From Legionella donaldsonii (GTDB lineage Bacteria; Pseudomonadota; Gammaproteobacteria; Legionellales; Legionellaceae), in contig NZ_UGOA01000001.1 in NCBI RefSeq assembly GCF_900452385.1, positions 481,501-545,500 on the forward strand: a DNA stretch of 64,000 nucleotides, written 5' to 3'. The notes under the pieces are model-generated. The model was not told the DNA's origin. It made no database searches and worked only from the letters and a program-made list of their open reading frames with translations. Numbering within the stretch: the first letter of the stretch is position 1; each line of letters starts with the position of its first letter. The position numbers and the translations under genes were made by a program. Positions 43,416 to 53,647 of this stretch are shown here, one piece after another.

Positions 43416-43449
43416 TTACCTTGGGCATGCTAATGATTTAGGGGAAGGC

Positions 43450-43477
43450 CTTCAATCAAAAATTCAAGCCCTGCCCC
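43450..43477. repeat. Half copy of the palindromic 3' element
   Basis: ATCAAAAATTCAAGCCCTGCCCC is the right arm of the element with its usual CTGCCCC flank; the left side is decayed to AAGGCCTTCA. About 35 bp past the stop of the 789-residue gene. Confidence 0.5.
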
Positions 43478-43502
43478 AAAAAAGAAGATTTTTCAAAGAG
43501 TT

Positions 43503-45671
43503 TTAATTAAGGGTCAATCCCTGCAATTCCTTATCCATAGTATTCAGTTCTTGCTCCTCTGCCGTTATCTCACGTGAGAAGAAGCCGAAGTTGCCTACTA
43601 ACCGGCTGATAGTATTACAAAGTCGAGTAATAGAGGTGATGTTGGCAAATATTTCTGACCAGCTGGAATTCTCTGCTAATAAAGGTTTTTCCCCTGCACA
43701 AGCCCTGTGGCACTTCTGTTTAAATTGCTCCCCGTCTATTATCTTGGCAATAAAAAAATCATGACCTGCTGACAACAAAGCGTCATGCAGTTTGATAGCT
43801 CGATCTCTGGCTTCTTTGCCAGTGGTCATATCAATGAGTCTCGTGTTAATTCTAAATAAAACGTCTTTAAATTTTTCTTCTGCAAGTGCTAAAGGAGCAG
43901 CTACAGGATTAGTTTCCTGCGCAGGGGTTTCACTCTCATTCCCAAGCTCGTCAGGCAACGCCTCCTCAATTACTTCATTCCCAAGCTCAGCAGCCAATTC
44001 CTGAATTACCTCCTCTTCATTGGCAGTGGCATTATGAGCCACATATTTTTTTATACCTTGGATCACCTTCGCATGAGTTTCATAGCATGGTGTCAGAATT
44101 AATTTCTCCTCTCTTTTATCTCGAGAGAGTACGCTGATTACAGGAAGACCCCTCAAATATAATTCATCGAACTCATACACATAGCTAAACATTCCATTTT
44201 CTGGCCAACATAGTAATTCTTGGCTGGCCAAACGACATCTCAAATCGTAATTGACTTGCTCAGTATCAACAACAACATTGATATGAGTAAGGGGCTGTTT
44301 GAAGCAATTTAGCTTATCGACAATTGTTTCAAAACGTTTTAAATCATTGGCTAATGTATGTTCCACATCAACAAGTTCGATATAGGAAACCCTTTTTTCA
44401 GCCCTAACCAGCCCGGATTGATTATTCGCTGCGATAGCAGCTAGAAGAATTTCAAAGTTGGGATGATTAATAACGTTAGAATTTAACCGCAACCGCCTTA
44501 TACCAACGTTTTTCTCAAGAATACGGGCTAAAGTCGTGAAAAACATTTCTGTAGCTTCTAACTGAGATAAATCCAGGCAAATGATACTCGTATTATCTTG
44601 CAAAGATACCTCTAATAAAGCCAAATTGCATGGCGGTAAAGAAAGCGTTTGCAACTTGCAACCTTTAACCTTTAAGACTTCTGCTAATCGTTTTATTTGC
44701 TCATCGGTTACTGCAGTATCACAACTGAAATTTCTAAGATAAGTAGCAGATGCTGTTTGGGTTGGAGCTTCACTCTTTTTCGCCTTAGCATCGGAGCGGA
44801 TTTTATCCAGCGCGTTATCAAATAATGCCTCCAAATACAATCTTATAATTTCATCCCTTATGCTAAACAGATCAATTACCTTGGCATTCAGTGGTATTTT
44901 ACCAATCAATTTTTGTTGAATTTCAACAGGAAGTTCCTCGGGACTAATTAGAAATTGACAACCTCGGGCAGCGGCTTGCTCATCCTCTACCAAACGATAA
45001 AGTTGTCTTAACGTAAAATGTTCCAAGAGCAAGTGAGTATTTCTTGCATCAATTAAAAGAATGGTTCCATTTCTAACAATGCTTAAAATGGCTTCAAATA
45101 CTTTATCATCATGTTTTTTAAATAATGGGATAGCTCGAATAATTAGGGCTTCAAGATCTGCCTTTGAAGCAATGGCGAGCAGGAGATCATGGGGAAGATT
45201 GGTTTTTGTCTGTGTTCTTCGGCGATGGAAAGGCATAGGTGCTCGTCTCAGTGTAGGTTTTCCCTCTGAAACGATATTTATCAATTCGTTATTGTTTGAT
45301 AAGTTTAATGTCCTGATAGAGTGGGCTGATTTGATTAACGGCAGTAACGATTTAACCGGAAGGTCAATTTCACTTAAATCCAGCTCTTCCCAGACCGGAT
45401 TACCAGATAGTAGCTTTGTCATCCACTCTGCAAATTTAGTAGTATTTTGCGGGGAAGTCACTGCGTAATTGATTTTTAATTTTTTGAACTGTCTTATCTG
45501 ATGCTGAATAGATGGGTCATCTTTTTCTAGGTCGCTATCTACAATGGTTATCCAACAAAGGCCATCTTTATCTGCCTTTTCCAGGGTTTGAAGGTGTAAG
45601 GGCATTGCTTTTCTCTTATTATTGACAACTAATCGTAAGGTGGGCTCACTAATGATTTTTTCAGTTTTCAC
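43503..45671 (-). CDS. Large protein with RI-type leucine-rich repeats; effector candidate
   Basis: 722 residues from a GTG start. Two LRR zones: about 95-135 (WEELDLSEIDLPVKSLLPLI and SIRTLNLSNNNEL) and about 340-420 (CKLQTLSLPPCNLALLEV, SIICLDLSQLEA, GIRRLRLNSNVINHPNFEIL), of the longer ribonuclease-inhibitor type found in Legionella Leg/L effectors. Between them is a mixed region; the C-terminal third includes an acidic, Ala/Glu-rich segment (EEVIQELAAELGNEV) and ends QELNTMDKELQGLTLN. No signal peptide. The role, probably host-protein binding, is inferred. Convergent with the 41046 gene, whose half-repeat lies between them. Confidence 0.85.
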   Translation of the reverse strand: MKTEKIISEPTLRLVVNNKRKAMPLHLQTLEKADKDGLCWITIVDSDLEKDDPSIQHQIRQFKKLKINYAVTSPQNTTKFAEWMTKLLSGNPVWEELDLSEIDLPVKSLLPLIKSAHSIRTLNLSNNNELINIVSEGKPTLRRAPMPFHRRRTQTKTNLPHDLLLAIASKADLEALIIRAIPLFKKHDDKVFEAILSIVRNGTILLIDARNTHLLLEHFTLRQLYRLVEDEQAAARGCQFLISPEELPVEIQQKLIGKIPLNAKVIDLFSIRDEIIRLYLEALFDNALDKIRSDAKAKKSEAPTQTASATYLRNFSCDTAVTDEQIKRLAEVLKVKGCKLQTLSLPPCNLALLEVSLQDNTSIICLDLSQLEATEMFFTTLARILEKNVGIRRLRLNSNVINHPNFEILLAAIAANNQSGLVRAEKRVSYIELVDVEHTLANDLKRFETIVDKLNCFKQPLTHINVVVDTEQVNYDLRCRLASQELLCWPENGMFSYVYEFDELYLRGLPVISVLSRDKREEKLILTPCYETHAKVIQGIKKYVAHNATANEEEVIQELAAELGNEVIEEALPDELGNESETPAQETNPVAAPLALAEEKFKDVLFRINTRLIDMTTGKEARDRAIKLHDALLSAGHDFFIAKIIDGEQFKQKCHRACAGEKPLLAENSSWSEIFANITSITRLCNTISRLVGNFGFFSREITAEEQELNTMDKELQGLTLN

Positions 45672-45788
45672 AAAGTGAGCAACTAAAGAAATTTTAATCC
45701 ACTGTTGACTATATTAAAACATCATTCTATGCGCAAAAATAGTATTTTCCAGACAATAATGAGGGCCGAAATTAATTTTTACCGTTGC

Positions 45789-45810
45789 ACAAAATTCAAG
45801 CCTTGACCCA
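45789..45810. repeat. Half copy of the palindromic 3' element
   Basis: ACAAAATTCAAGCCTTGACCC matches the right arm and flank of the element; no left arm is seen. About 25 bp past the stop of the small acidic gene (minus strand). Confidence 0.45.
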
Positions 45811-45834
45811 TAGTTCACTTATCATCATTCAAAG

Positions 45835-46083
45835 CTAACGCTCATCCAGTTCATCCAATAGTTTTGCAAACTCAGGATTCAAATCAATAGAGAAACCTGA
45901 CCATTCTTTAGGTTCCGGGTATTGTTTTAAATAAGCAGCTTTTTGCTCTTCAGTCAGTGCATACCAAAAAGGACGCCAAACATAGTCCATCCAGGGCTGA
46001 CCAGCCTCTCGCCAAAAAAAATCAAGGGGGCCGAATTCTGGATAGAGAATCCAGGGTGGTTCAATCATTTCCGTTTCTTTCAT
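45835..46083 (-). CDS. Small Trp-rich hypothetical protein
   Basis: 82 residues, acidic, unusually rich in Trp, Pro and Phe (PPWILYPEFGPLDFFWREAG, WMDYVWRPFWYALTEE). No signal peptide or recognised family. Two possible starts, the ATG at 46081-46083 and one five codons later; neither has a clear ribosome site. The composition and lack of low-complexity runs make a chance frame unlikely. Confidence 0.65.
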   Translation of the reverse strand: MKETEMIEPPWILYPEFGPLDFFWREAGQPWMDYVWRPFWYALTEEQKAAYLKQYPEPKEWSGFSIDLNPEFAKLLDELDER

Positions 46084-46337
46084 ATCAATTTATTTAAATG
46101 GGGTATCAATTGTAACGGATGAGTGTCTCTTCTTACAGACGGGATAATATGGCTGCCAAAGAAGCGTCCAATTCATTACCCCCGCTCTTATAAAGACATC
46201 AGGGGGAGGGATTTTCGCTCCCAGGGGATATGAAGAGTTGAATTAATTTGCAATACAAATTTGAAATTTTGATTTATTCTAAAATCCCTTATCTCCATCT
46301 ATACTGAAAAAAGAGATAAAATTAAAATGGTATTGTT

Positions 46338-47756
46338 ATGCCTCTAAATAGAAAAGTTAAAGACTTTACAGACTCGACAGAGTCGTTTCAGCGCGTATTG
46401 GCAGGGAAAGTGACTGTCCAGGATTTTTTTACCAAGCCGGAATTTGCTGAAGACAAAGAAAAATTCATGAGTATCTATAAAGAAGCTATAGGAGAGCGTT
46501 CTACGGATAGCCTTTTTAACGATGAAAGTGTAGCGGCAGCCTGGATTGCCAAGCTCAGATTTAATCAGGAGATGAGTGATGAGCAGTTTACAAAACTCAT
46601 TAATCGCTCCGAAGAAATTTTTAAAGGCAATTTTGATCATTTAAACTTGACTTCAATTACCCCAGAAGAAAATGATAACTGCGCGATTATGTGGGGCATT
46701 GAGGCGTTAAACGGAATTCAAGCCTTTGACTCCGGCGCAACCCGTGTCCGTTTACCAGAAGGAGTCGCGCCTAAAATAGTCAAAGCATTAGAGGATGGCG
46801 GTGCCTTTGCCAGGGATAGTACCCATGCGACTGGCACGAAACTGGTCGATAAGGGGTTAGGCAAAGATATCGCGCAAGAATCTATGAGGGCCTTCACTCC
46901 CAGGGGAATGGGCGCTCTACTGGTTGTTCCCACTTCCCCAGATGGAAGTGGTACGATGGTCAAAACCCCCGACGCTCGTCTCAGCCCACATATAAAAAAG
47001 GGGGATTATGATTTACTTTTAAAACGGGAAGACTATGGTTTCAACGATTCCATCACGCATAGCCTTGTCCATTCAAAAGTTGGTTTTTTAAATCATCTAA
47101 GAGAAATCAGAAACCAATATCAAGAAGGAATAGCTCTGATTAGAAAAAAATCAGATCTTGCGAAAGATGCCGAAGCAATCCATGGAAAGGGTCCTCAAAT
47201 TCATAGAAAAGAGCATTTAAGTGAACTGAAAGGACAGTCCAAGACTTTAATCGATATCCTTGAGGCAGGAAAAGAACAGGGATTATTTAGTGATTTTACA
47301 ACTAAATGGACTATCCGCATAAAATGGCCTCCTTTTGAGAAAAAAATCGTATCAGCCGATCCGAACAGCCGGAAAGGGGTAGGGGATTTTTTACATCAAA
47401 TAGCTGAAGCTGAAAAAGAAAATCCCGAATTTAAAGAAAAAAATAAGGAAAACCTGAGCAAAGTCAGAGGGTTATTACAACAAGCGGAAGAATTGCGCTC
47501 GGGTCCTTTTGAACGGTGTCGTGAAGGCAACGAAGTATTGGTAAACTGTCAGTCAGGTAAAGCGCTATTAGCTGATCCCATTGCCAAAAGTACCGATAAC
47601 AAACCTGTTAATAGAGAAAAACTGGTTAAAGTCGGGATGGTATCGGAAACTGATCCTGAACTTAGTATGGAAAAGCAAAAAAGTCTGAGAGATTCGTTGA
47701 GGGATTTTAAAGGAGATCAGGAGAAAGTTTCTGATACCCCTCAAAACCGTTTTTAG
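46338..47756 (+). CDS. 472-residue orphan protein; effector candidate
   Basis: No signal peptide or membrane helix. I do not recognise the family. The N-terminal 100 residues are helical; residues about 110-230 form a mixed alpha/beta region (NDNCAIMWGIEALNG, ATRVRLPEGVAPKIVKAL, GMGALLVVPTSPDGSGTMV); 240-410 is largely helical and charged; FERCREGNEVLVNCQSGKAL precedes a polar tail with ELSMEKQKS and SDTPQNRF at the end. A -10-like TATACT occurs at 46300-46305, but no matching -35. Effector status is inference from context and the E/S/P-rich C-terminus. Confidence 0.85.
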   Translation: MPLNRKVKDFTDSTESFQRVLAGKVTVQDFFTKPEFAEDKEKFMSIYKEAIGERSTDSLFNDESVAAAWIAKLRFNQEMSDEQFTKLINRSEEIFKGNFDHLNLTSITPEENDNCAIMWGIEALNGIQAFDSGATRVRLPEGVAPKIVKALEDGGAFARDSTHATGTKLVDKGLGKDIAQESMRAFTPRGMGALLVVPTSPDGSGTMVKTPDARLSPHIKKGDYDLLLKREDYGFNDSITHSLVHSKVGFLNHLREIRNQYQEGIALIRKKSDLAKDAEAIHGKGPQIHRKEHLSELKGQSKTLIDILEAGKEQGLFSDFTTKWTIRIKWPPFEKKIVSADPNSRKGVGDFLHQIAEAEKENPEFKEKNKENLSKVRGLLQQAEELRSGPFERCREGNEVLVNCQSGKALLADPIAKSTDNKPVNREKLVKVGMVSETDPELSMEKQKSLRDSLRDFKGDQEKVSDTPQNRF

Positions 47757-47774
47757 AACTATTCATACTAATGC

Positions 47775-47825
47775 GGGGCGGGGCTTGAGTCTTTGTATTC
47801 AATAATGCCAACTCAAGCCCTGCTC
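47775..47825 (+). repeat. GGGCTTGA palindromic 3' element, copy 6
   Basis: GGGCTTGAGT (47781-47790) and ACTCAAGCCC (47811-47820), perfect 10-bp stem, loop CTTTGTATTCAATAATGCCA; GGGGCG before and TGCTCT after. Plus orientation, 24 bp past the stop of the 472-residue gene on the same strand. Confidence 0.8.
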
Positions 47826-47961
47826 TATCTATTCAGAGCTTAAAATGAGCAATGATAGGTGACAAAAGGACACAATTCGCTGTTAAAATTGACCATCCAT
47901 GAGTTTTGTAGCTTATATATTTTGGCCAGATTGAATACCAAAAACGTCACATTTTTCTGTA

Positions 47962-49164
47962 TTATTGCCTAATGAAGACTCCTTCATGGATCAAAGAGCT
48001 GGGATACAGGATTACTTCATCGCCTGACTCTAAACCACTCTCTATGACTGCCAGATCCGGATTATGGTGTTTAATCATTATTCTCTTCTTATAAGCTCTG
48101 TCCCCTTTCACAACATAAACCGCCCAGTTTTCTTCATCCCTAAATAAAGCACTCATAGGCACCACAGGAGAATGAGCCGACTCAAAAAGAACAATTTCTA
48201 CATCTACCCGATAACCGTCTCCAAGATTCTTCCATAATTCGTAGGGTGTTGTTATATCAATAATGACATTGACCCGCTGCTCTTCTATTCCAAGCGCTGA
48301 TATTTTCGTATAACCACTTGGTTCAACAACGCGTACACGGCCTTCCAACGGATAAGCCCCTCCCCACCGTCTTATGATTACTTTTGCATGAGGTGGAATT
48401 TGTGCCGCATCCTCGCTTAATATATCGGCGACGATCTCAAGACCTACAACATTAGCAATGTCCATAATTTTTGTACCAGGCTCAACGGTGGTTTCACTTT
48501 TTTCGATAACTCTCAAAATTGACCCAGTGACAGGAGAATGAATCTCGACCTTCTCTTGGTGATTCATTGTCTTGATATCGGTTCCCGAAAGTGATGCTTT
48601 AACTTTTAAAATGTAATGCTCTGCTGCATGTAACTTACGTAATACGGCATTATATTCTTTCTGTCTCAATTGATATTCCAATTGAGTATGTTCTAATTCT
48701 GTTTCCGAAACGAAGCCCTTTTTAGCCAATGGTTCCTTTCTTTTCAAATCCGATTCGGCGGTCTTAAGTGCTGCTTCAGCACGAATCGACTCTGCTTTTG
48801 CCTGTTCATATAACGCCTCAGCCGTACCTAACTCTTGCTCTAACTCTTGCCTGGCTCGAATATCAAGCAAAACTGGGATTTTTGGCCTTATAGTAGCAAT
48901 TACCTCATCCTTTTTTACTTTATCGCCTTCAAGCCAATTGATGCGTATAAGTTCACCTGAAACCGGAGAAACAATCGTGTATATTTTTATCGCGCGTGTT
49001 TTTGCATCATCTTCAATATACTGAACAAAGTGATCGTACTTTACTTTTGCTGTTTCAACCGGGATGCCTTTATGAGAAAGGATCCAGAGGATAACACCAA
49101 AAACGACAATGATTGCCAGTGAATATCCGATTAGTTTTTTCAAATTCAGGTTCATTATCTTCAT
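47962..49164 (-). CDS. HlyD-family periplasmic adaptor of an ABC exporter
   Basis: 400 residues. N-terminal membrane anchor (LIGYSLAIIVVFGVILWIL), a biotinyl-lipoyl region (SPVSGELIRINWLEGDKV), a long coiled-coil hairpin (about 105-190, rich in A/E/L/Q), second lipoyl half (EIHSPVTGSILRVIE) and beta-barrel. Bridges the inner-membrane ABC pump to an outer-membrane factor. Its ATG overlaps the TAA of the permease gene by one base (TAATG), so the two are translationally coupled; it is the last gene of a three-gene operon with no TolC-like gene present. Confidence 0.95.
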   Translation of the reverse strand: MKIMNLNLKKLIGYSLAIIVVFGVILWILSHKGIPVETAKVKYDHFVQYIEDDAKTRAIKIYTIVSPVSGELIRINWLEGDKVKKDEVIATIRPKIPVLLDIRARQELEQELGTAEALYEQAKAESIRAEAALKTAESDLKRKEPLAKKGFVSETELEHTQLEYQLRQKEYNAVLRKLHAAEHYILKVKASLSGTDIKTMNHQEKVEIHSPVTGSILRVIEKSETTVEPGTKIMDIANVVGLEIVADILSEDAAQIPPHAKVIIRRWGGAYPLEGRVRVVEPSGYTKISALGIEEQRVNVIIDITTPYELWKNLGDGYRVDVEIVLFESAHSPVVPMSALFRDEENWAVYVVKGDRAYKKRIMIKHHNPDLAVIESGLESGDEVILYPSSLIHEGVFIRQ

Positions 49165-51527
49165 TAGTCTGTTACCTTTAAGACAGAGGTCAAATTCAGA
49201 TGGCTTGCTTTACGCTGAATAATATAAAAACTAATTAAACTGGCAAAAAATATAACCATAATTGAGATAATATAAGTTTTAAGCTCTATAACAAATGGAA
49301 TCTTAAACCAATCGGTTTGCATTAGGTGCAGTATAGACCAGGACAACAGGTACCCTGTGATTAATCCTAAAGGGATAGCAAGTACCATTTCAAACAGGTG
49401 ATTTAAAATAAGTAACGTTGATACTTCCCCCTGAGTAAATCCTAAAACTTGTAATGTAGTTAACTCTCTTGCTCTTTCTGCCAGGGTAATACTCGCATTA
49501 TTATAAACGACGCTAACCGCAATAATAATGGCAAAACCTGCAAGAATAGTTGTAAATACAAGGATATGTTTCGCAAAGGTTTCTTCAAATGTCTTAATGA
49601 TCGATGTTTTAAAAGTAATGGTGCCTATCTTGGGTATTTCTTTTACCTTTTTATACAAATTTTTGATATTTTTTGTGTCTACAGTAATAGCTGCTGTGTT
49701 GATTAACCGATCCTCATTTAATAAATGATTAAGTGCTTCAATTTCCATATAAGCAAACATTCCTACATAGTCATTTATAATTCCTTGTACTTTCAATTGA
49801 GTTTTTGCTTTGTTCCCTTCAAGTAGTTCAACCTCAAGCTTATCACCAATAGCCAAATGCAGTCGTTCTGCTAACCCTTCGCTGATTAACAAGGCATGTT
49901 TGGGAATATTCATTCGATTAAGATTTTTGTCTAATAATAGTTTCAGTTTGTTATTTTCAGGGATACCAAACACCGAGGACAATTCACTTCGATGTTGGTA
50001 GGTTAGTCGAGCAGGTACAACACGATAACCTTCGCTATTGGTGACCCCCACAATTTTGTTCAACTCCATTAAAGCTATTTTATTAACGGGATTAATAAAG
50101 CTGACGGCAGCCTGTTCACGTTGCGCCATTATAAATTGAGTATTTATGAGATAACGTATAGCGTCTTGCCAAAATAATCCTAGTATTACGATAGCCATTG
50201 CTAATGCAATACCTACGCAGGTCAATATTGTGCGTAAAAAATGGCGGAAAATGTACCGGGAAACCATTTTTATACTACTGGGAAGCCGGGAAAAAAAGTG
50301 AAATTTTTCAAGGATAGTTGCTCGATACATCATAGGGGTTGGCGGTTTCATCGCTACAGCAGGCATAAGATTTATTACCTGACGAATTGCTCGCAATGCC
50401 CCCAGAATAGCAGCTAAAAAACAAAATAAGACTCCAATGATGGCTGCAAGGTAGGAAAAAACATAGGGGAATTTAGGGAATCTAAAATAGTCGGTATATA
50501 GATTGGTCATTAAGTTACCAAACCATGCGCCTAATGACACCCCCCCAAGTGCTCCAATAAAAATAATAATCAGGATTATTTTAATATAATGATAGGCAAT
50601 AGCTAAATCACGGTAACCTAAAGCCTTTAACGTTGCTATTTGCTCGCGCTCTTTACTTATTAAACGCCCTGTCACTAAATTTAATAAAAATGCTGCCACT
50701 ATTAAAAAAACAGGGGGGATATAGGTCGCAATAATTTTTTGCTGTTTTATTTCATTCGTTATAAAGCGATCGGATATCTGATCTTTGCGTGTATAGCTAA
50801 TAGTTAAACCATAAGAATGAAAAATTCTTTCTAATTGAGTTATTACAAATTGTTCTGAGGTATGTGGTGCAAGTTTAATATTAATATCATTAAAAGCATC
50901 CTGCATTCCAAATGCAGCACTTAACGCCTTTCGATTCATCCAAAAAACACCAAAATGCCGATTGTCTGGAAGCAAATCCTCCCCTCGGATGGCATATACA
51001 TACTCGGGTGACAAAACAATACCTACAATTTTTAGCTTTTCTCTATACTCATTTAATAAGGCAATAATACTATCACCAGGTTTTAAATTATGACTCTTTG
51101 CAAAACTTTCATTGACTACTATTTCATCCGGACGATTCTTATCTGGCAGCCTTCCCTGGTATAAAAATAATTGATTAAGAGCAGATGTTTTATCAGATAT
51201 TGATATAAAACGGCCTACAGCCGGTTCAGGCATCCAAGGTAAGTCAAGCACGACATCTTCTACAATCCGGGTTTCCACCTGGGCGACCCCCGAAATTTCT
51301 GTTATACGCTTTTCTAAATAGTTCGGTGCTCTTTCCAATGAGGCAAATACATCCGCAAAATGATAATTTGAATAAAAATCCTGTTGCGCGTTTTTCAAAG
51401 ACACATAGGTATTAACTGATGCGAGTAAGACACTCACTCCACTGCAAACCACCAGGGCGATAGTAATAATTTGACTTTTTAGTTTGATAACATCACGCCA
51501 TAATTTTTTGTTTAATACCGTTACCAT
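49164..51527 (-). CDS. FtsX/MacB-type ABC permease
   Basis: 787 residues with two FtsX-like permease units: TM1 near residue 15-40 ([19 protein letters not shown]), periplasmic domain, helices near 265-385 ([19 protein letters not shown]), a second unit starting near 435 ([18 protein letters not shown]) with its periplasmic domain and three C-terminal helices. This two-unit layout matches exporters paired with HlyD adaptors (ABC3 permease), which move lipids, peptides or lipoproteins rather than sugars. The first seven bases overlap the end of the ATPase gene (51521-51527). Confidence 0.95.
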   Translation of the reverse strand: MVTVLNKKLWRDVIKLKSQIITIALVVCSGVSVLLASVNTYVSLKNAQQDFYSNYHFADVFASLERAPNYLEKRITEISGVAQVETRIVEDVVLDLPWMPEPAVGRFISISDKTSALNQLFLYQGRLPDKNRPDEIVVNESFAKSHNLKPGDSIIALLNEYREKLKIVGIVLSPEYVYAIRGEDLLPDNRHFGVFWMNRKALSAAFGMQDAFNDINIKLAPHTSEQFVITQLERIFHSYGLTISYTRKDQISDRFITNEIKQQKIIATYIPPVFLIVAAFLLNLVTGRLISKEREQIATLKALGYRDLAIAYHYIKIILIIIFIGALGGVSLGAWFGNLMTNLYTDYFRFPKFPYVFSYLAAIIGVLFCFLAAILGALRAIRQVINLMPAVAMKPPTPMMYRATILEKFHFFSRLPSSIKMVSRYIFRHFLRTILTCVGIALAMAIVILGLFWQDAIRYLINTQFIMAQREQAAVSFINPVNKIALMELNKIVGVTNSEGYRVVPARLTYQHRSELSSVFGIPENNKLKLLLDKNLNRMNIPKHALLISEGLAERLHLAIGDKLEVELLEGNKAKTQLKVQGIINDYVGMFAYMEIEALNHLLNEDRLINTAAITVDTKNIKNLYKKVKEIPKIGTITFKTSIIKTFEETFAKHILVFTTILAGFAIIIAVSVVYNNASITLAERARELTTLQVLGFTQGEVSTLLILNHLFEMVLAIPLGLITGYLLSWSILHLMQTDWFKIPFVIELKTYIISIMVIFFASLISFYIIQRKASHLNLTSVLKVTD

Positions 51528-52231
51528 TCTAATTCTTCTGGCTTTCGCTTGGATTTATTTTTTAATATTTTACTGATTGAACCATCGGCTATATGAATGA
51601 CTCGATCAGCCATCTCACTGATCACGATATTATGAGTAATAATCACTACGGTGGTATTCAGCCTCTTATTAGCTAAGGCAAGGGTTCCTAAAACAATTTT
51701 ACCGGTTTCACAATCAAGTGCTCCTGTAGGCTCATCGCATAGAAGAACATCTGGATTCTTGGCTATAGCTCGAGCTATTGCAACGCGCTGTTGTTCTCCT
51801 CCAGATAATTGCGAAGGGAAATGGTTCATGCGATTTTCCAAACCAAGTAATTTAATTGCGTCTTCAGGATGCATGGGATTATCTGCAATTTCGGTAACAA
51901 TAGAAACATTCTCTAAAGCAGTCAGGTTGGAAATCAGATTATAAAATTGAAAAACAAATCCTATATGCTCGCGTCGATATCGGGTTAAATCATGTTGACT
52001 CGATGAAGTGATAATATGATCTTTGTAAATTACTTCACCAGACGAGGGGACATCCAAGCCCCCTATAATATTTAAGAGCGTAGACTTACCACTGCCAGAG
52101 GGCCCTAAAAATACGACCAGTTCTCCTTGATATAAGTCAAGGCTAACGCATCGCAATGCATGGATAACGACTTCACCCATTAAATAGGTTTTAGTTAAAT
52201 TTCGAATAATAAATGCTGGAATGTGTGACAT
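51521..52231 (-). CDS. LolD/MacB-type ABC ATPase
   Basis: 236 residues. Walker [10 protein letters not shown], signature [14 protein letters not shown], Walker [13 protein letters not shown] and switch His in [17 protein letters not shown]. The [14 protein letters not shown] and DEPTGALD forms are typical of the LolD/MacB/FtsE branch. First gene of the operon ATPase-permease-adaptor, transcribed leftward. No C39 peptidase domain is present, so it cannot by itself trim the double-glycine peptides. Confidence 0.96.
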   Translation of the reverse strand: MSHIPAFIIRNLTKTYLMGEVVIHALRCVSLDLYQGELVVFLGPSGSGKSTLLNIIGGLDVPSSGEVIYKDHIITSSSQHDLTRYRREHIGFVFQFYNLISNLTALENVSIVTEIADNPMHPEDAIKLLGLENRMNHFPSQLSGGEQQRVAIARAIAKNPDVLLCDEPTGALDCETGKIVLGTLALANKRLNTTVVIITHNIVISEMADRVIHIADGSISKILKNKSKRKPEELEW

Positions 52232-52510
52232 TAAAAATCCATTTATCAGTGAGTATTCTCTTTAGGGTTCCCTACTAATTGTAAACATTTGTATCAAATT
52301 GTTGGTTGTTAATTGCATTTAATTACAATCTGAATAGAGTTTGCAAAATTAGTCAATTATTCAAGGCAAAATGACGATACCTACGACTATATAGAATATA
52401 CTGCTACGAGTTCAATCCAGTCTATTTGCAGATGGTAAGAGGGCGGTGTTGCCTTAGGTCAATGACCCTATCGGCTTAAACCATAGAGCTGTTTGGTTTT
52501 GGAGAATAAA
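52232..52510. other. Intergenic stretch, nothing recognised
   Basis: Divergent upstream region between the ABC operon and the 230-residue gene; the inner part carries a hairpin repeat at 52511-52556. No small gene supported. Confidence 0.4.
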
Positions 52511-52556
52511 TACCCTGATTACACTATGCGCCATCAAGGCTTTGGTGGCGCATAGC
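52511..52556. repeat. GATTACRCTATGC hairpin repeat, copy 1
   Basis: CTATGCGCCATC (52524-52535) and GGTGGCGCATAG (52544-52555) form a near-perfect 12-bp stem with loop AAGGCTTT; preceded by TACCCTGATTACA. A decayed copy with the same order lies at 57151-57190. Confidence 0.6.
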
Positions 52557-52694
52557 CCGCAAACAGCCTCCTTTTTGAAAACTAACAGCCATCCATCTTT
52601 TCATTTTTTTTACAAAGTTTACAAATCAGTTGCATTCATTCCTTAATCATTCCTGGTTATTATGTAAAGGATTTTTACTAAATAGGAGTTGATA

Positions 52695-53387
52695 ATGGGT
52701 CTGTTGAAAACTGCAAAAGAAGGTTTAAACAGTTTATTAGGCGGTGCTAAAGTTACGCTCGACGAAACTTCAAGCGGCCTAAAAAGTTCCGTTGAAAGTT
52801 TTATTGGTGATATCGTAATTAGAAGCACTTTCAATCGCGCAAAAACTGGTATTTTAAGTATCTTGAGTGAAGACAGTCCTTCTCCTGCAAGGCTTGCGAA
52901 AAAATCAGAACCTACTACTGATGCTCTTCCCACGGTCCCTGCTGTAACAAGCAGTAATGATTTAATGGCCAGGTTAATGGGTAATTTCTCTGAGCCCTTA
53001 GCACAAGCTGCCAAAAAAATGGCTGTGCAATTTGATGACACGCTTACCAATGTAGGTGATGAGATCACCAGGGGTTTAAAGCGTACCATTAAATCAAAGG
53101 TTGAAAGCATTCAAGCGGATGATGTAGTGAATGGTCTTTCCCAATTCCTTAACGGTTCTTTACAAAAATTGAGCGGGGAAGAAGGGGTTCAAGATAAAAA
53201 AGAAGGTGAAAATTCAACGTTCAATCTCAATGGAACTATCCAAATGTTTGGATGGGTCTTAATGTCTGTCGGAACGTTGTTGCTGGCTGGCGGCTTAAAT
53301 CAGGGAATTTTAAACCCCGCACCTGTTCAACCTGTACCCGTTCAACCTGAACCCGTTCAAGAAGAAGCGCCAAGATTCTCCTGCTAA
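52695..53387 (+). CDS. 230-residue helical protein with one C-terminal membrane segment
   Basis: Helical, low-hydrophobicity N-terminal part with SSGLKSSVESFIGDI and a DDTLTNVGDEITRGLKRTIK segment. A single membrane helix (MFGWVLMSVGTLLLAGGL) near residue 195 is followed by a Pro/Val/Gln tail of PVQP-type repeats (QPVPVQPEPVQEEAPRFSC) ending in Cys. This looks like a C-terminal anchor with a short tail. No recognised family. The ATG at 52695 has AGGAG six bases upstream; a TTG two codons earlier overlaps that site. Candidate effector or envelope protein; not assigned. Confidence 0.8.
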   Translation: MGLLKTAKEGLNSLLGGAKVTLDETSSGLKSSVESFIGDIVIRSTFNRAKTGILSILSEDSPSPARLAKKSEPTTDALPTVPAVTSSNDLMARLMGNFSEPLAQAAKKMAVQFDDTLTNVGDEITRGLKRTIKSKVESIQADDVVNGLSQFLNGSLQKLSGEEGVQDKKEGENSTFNLNGTIQMFGWVLMSVGTLLLAGGLNQGILNPAPVQPVPVQPEPVQEEAPRFSC

Positions 53388-53393
53388 TTCCAC

Positions 53394-53464
53394 AGGGTCA
53401 AGTCCCCCATAAAATGGATTTTAGGTGAAAATAAAAATTATTATTGATTTGACCCTAATTTTTC
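53394..53464 (+). terminator. AGGGTCAA hairpin with T-run
   Basis: AGGGTCAA (53394-53401) and TTGACCCT (53449-53456) form an 8-bp stem with a long AT-rich loop, followed by AATTTTTC on the plus strand. Located seven bases after the stop of the 230-residue gene; likely its terminator. Shares TCAAGTCCCC flavour with the palindromic element but is not the same loop. Confidence 0.5.
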
Positions 53465-53647
53465 GAATGAACACTCAGATAAGCCAAAACCAGTTCACTT
53501 GATGTTGTCAAGCAAATGCATGTACTCAGTTAATCAATGTTCTGCATACTAGTTCAAATTGATTTGGATTTGCTACAGGTTGTCCTGGCCCTCCGGAACT
53601 TGCTCTTTTCACTGCTATAAATCGTTAACTCCAACTCACCTCTCTTT

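Noticed and set aside
47962-52231. ABC exporter operon as the processing exporter for the double-glycine peptides
   Set aside because: The ATPase is a stand-alone domain and the permease is FtsX-type; there is no C39 peptidase domain, which double-glycine processing needs.
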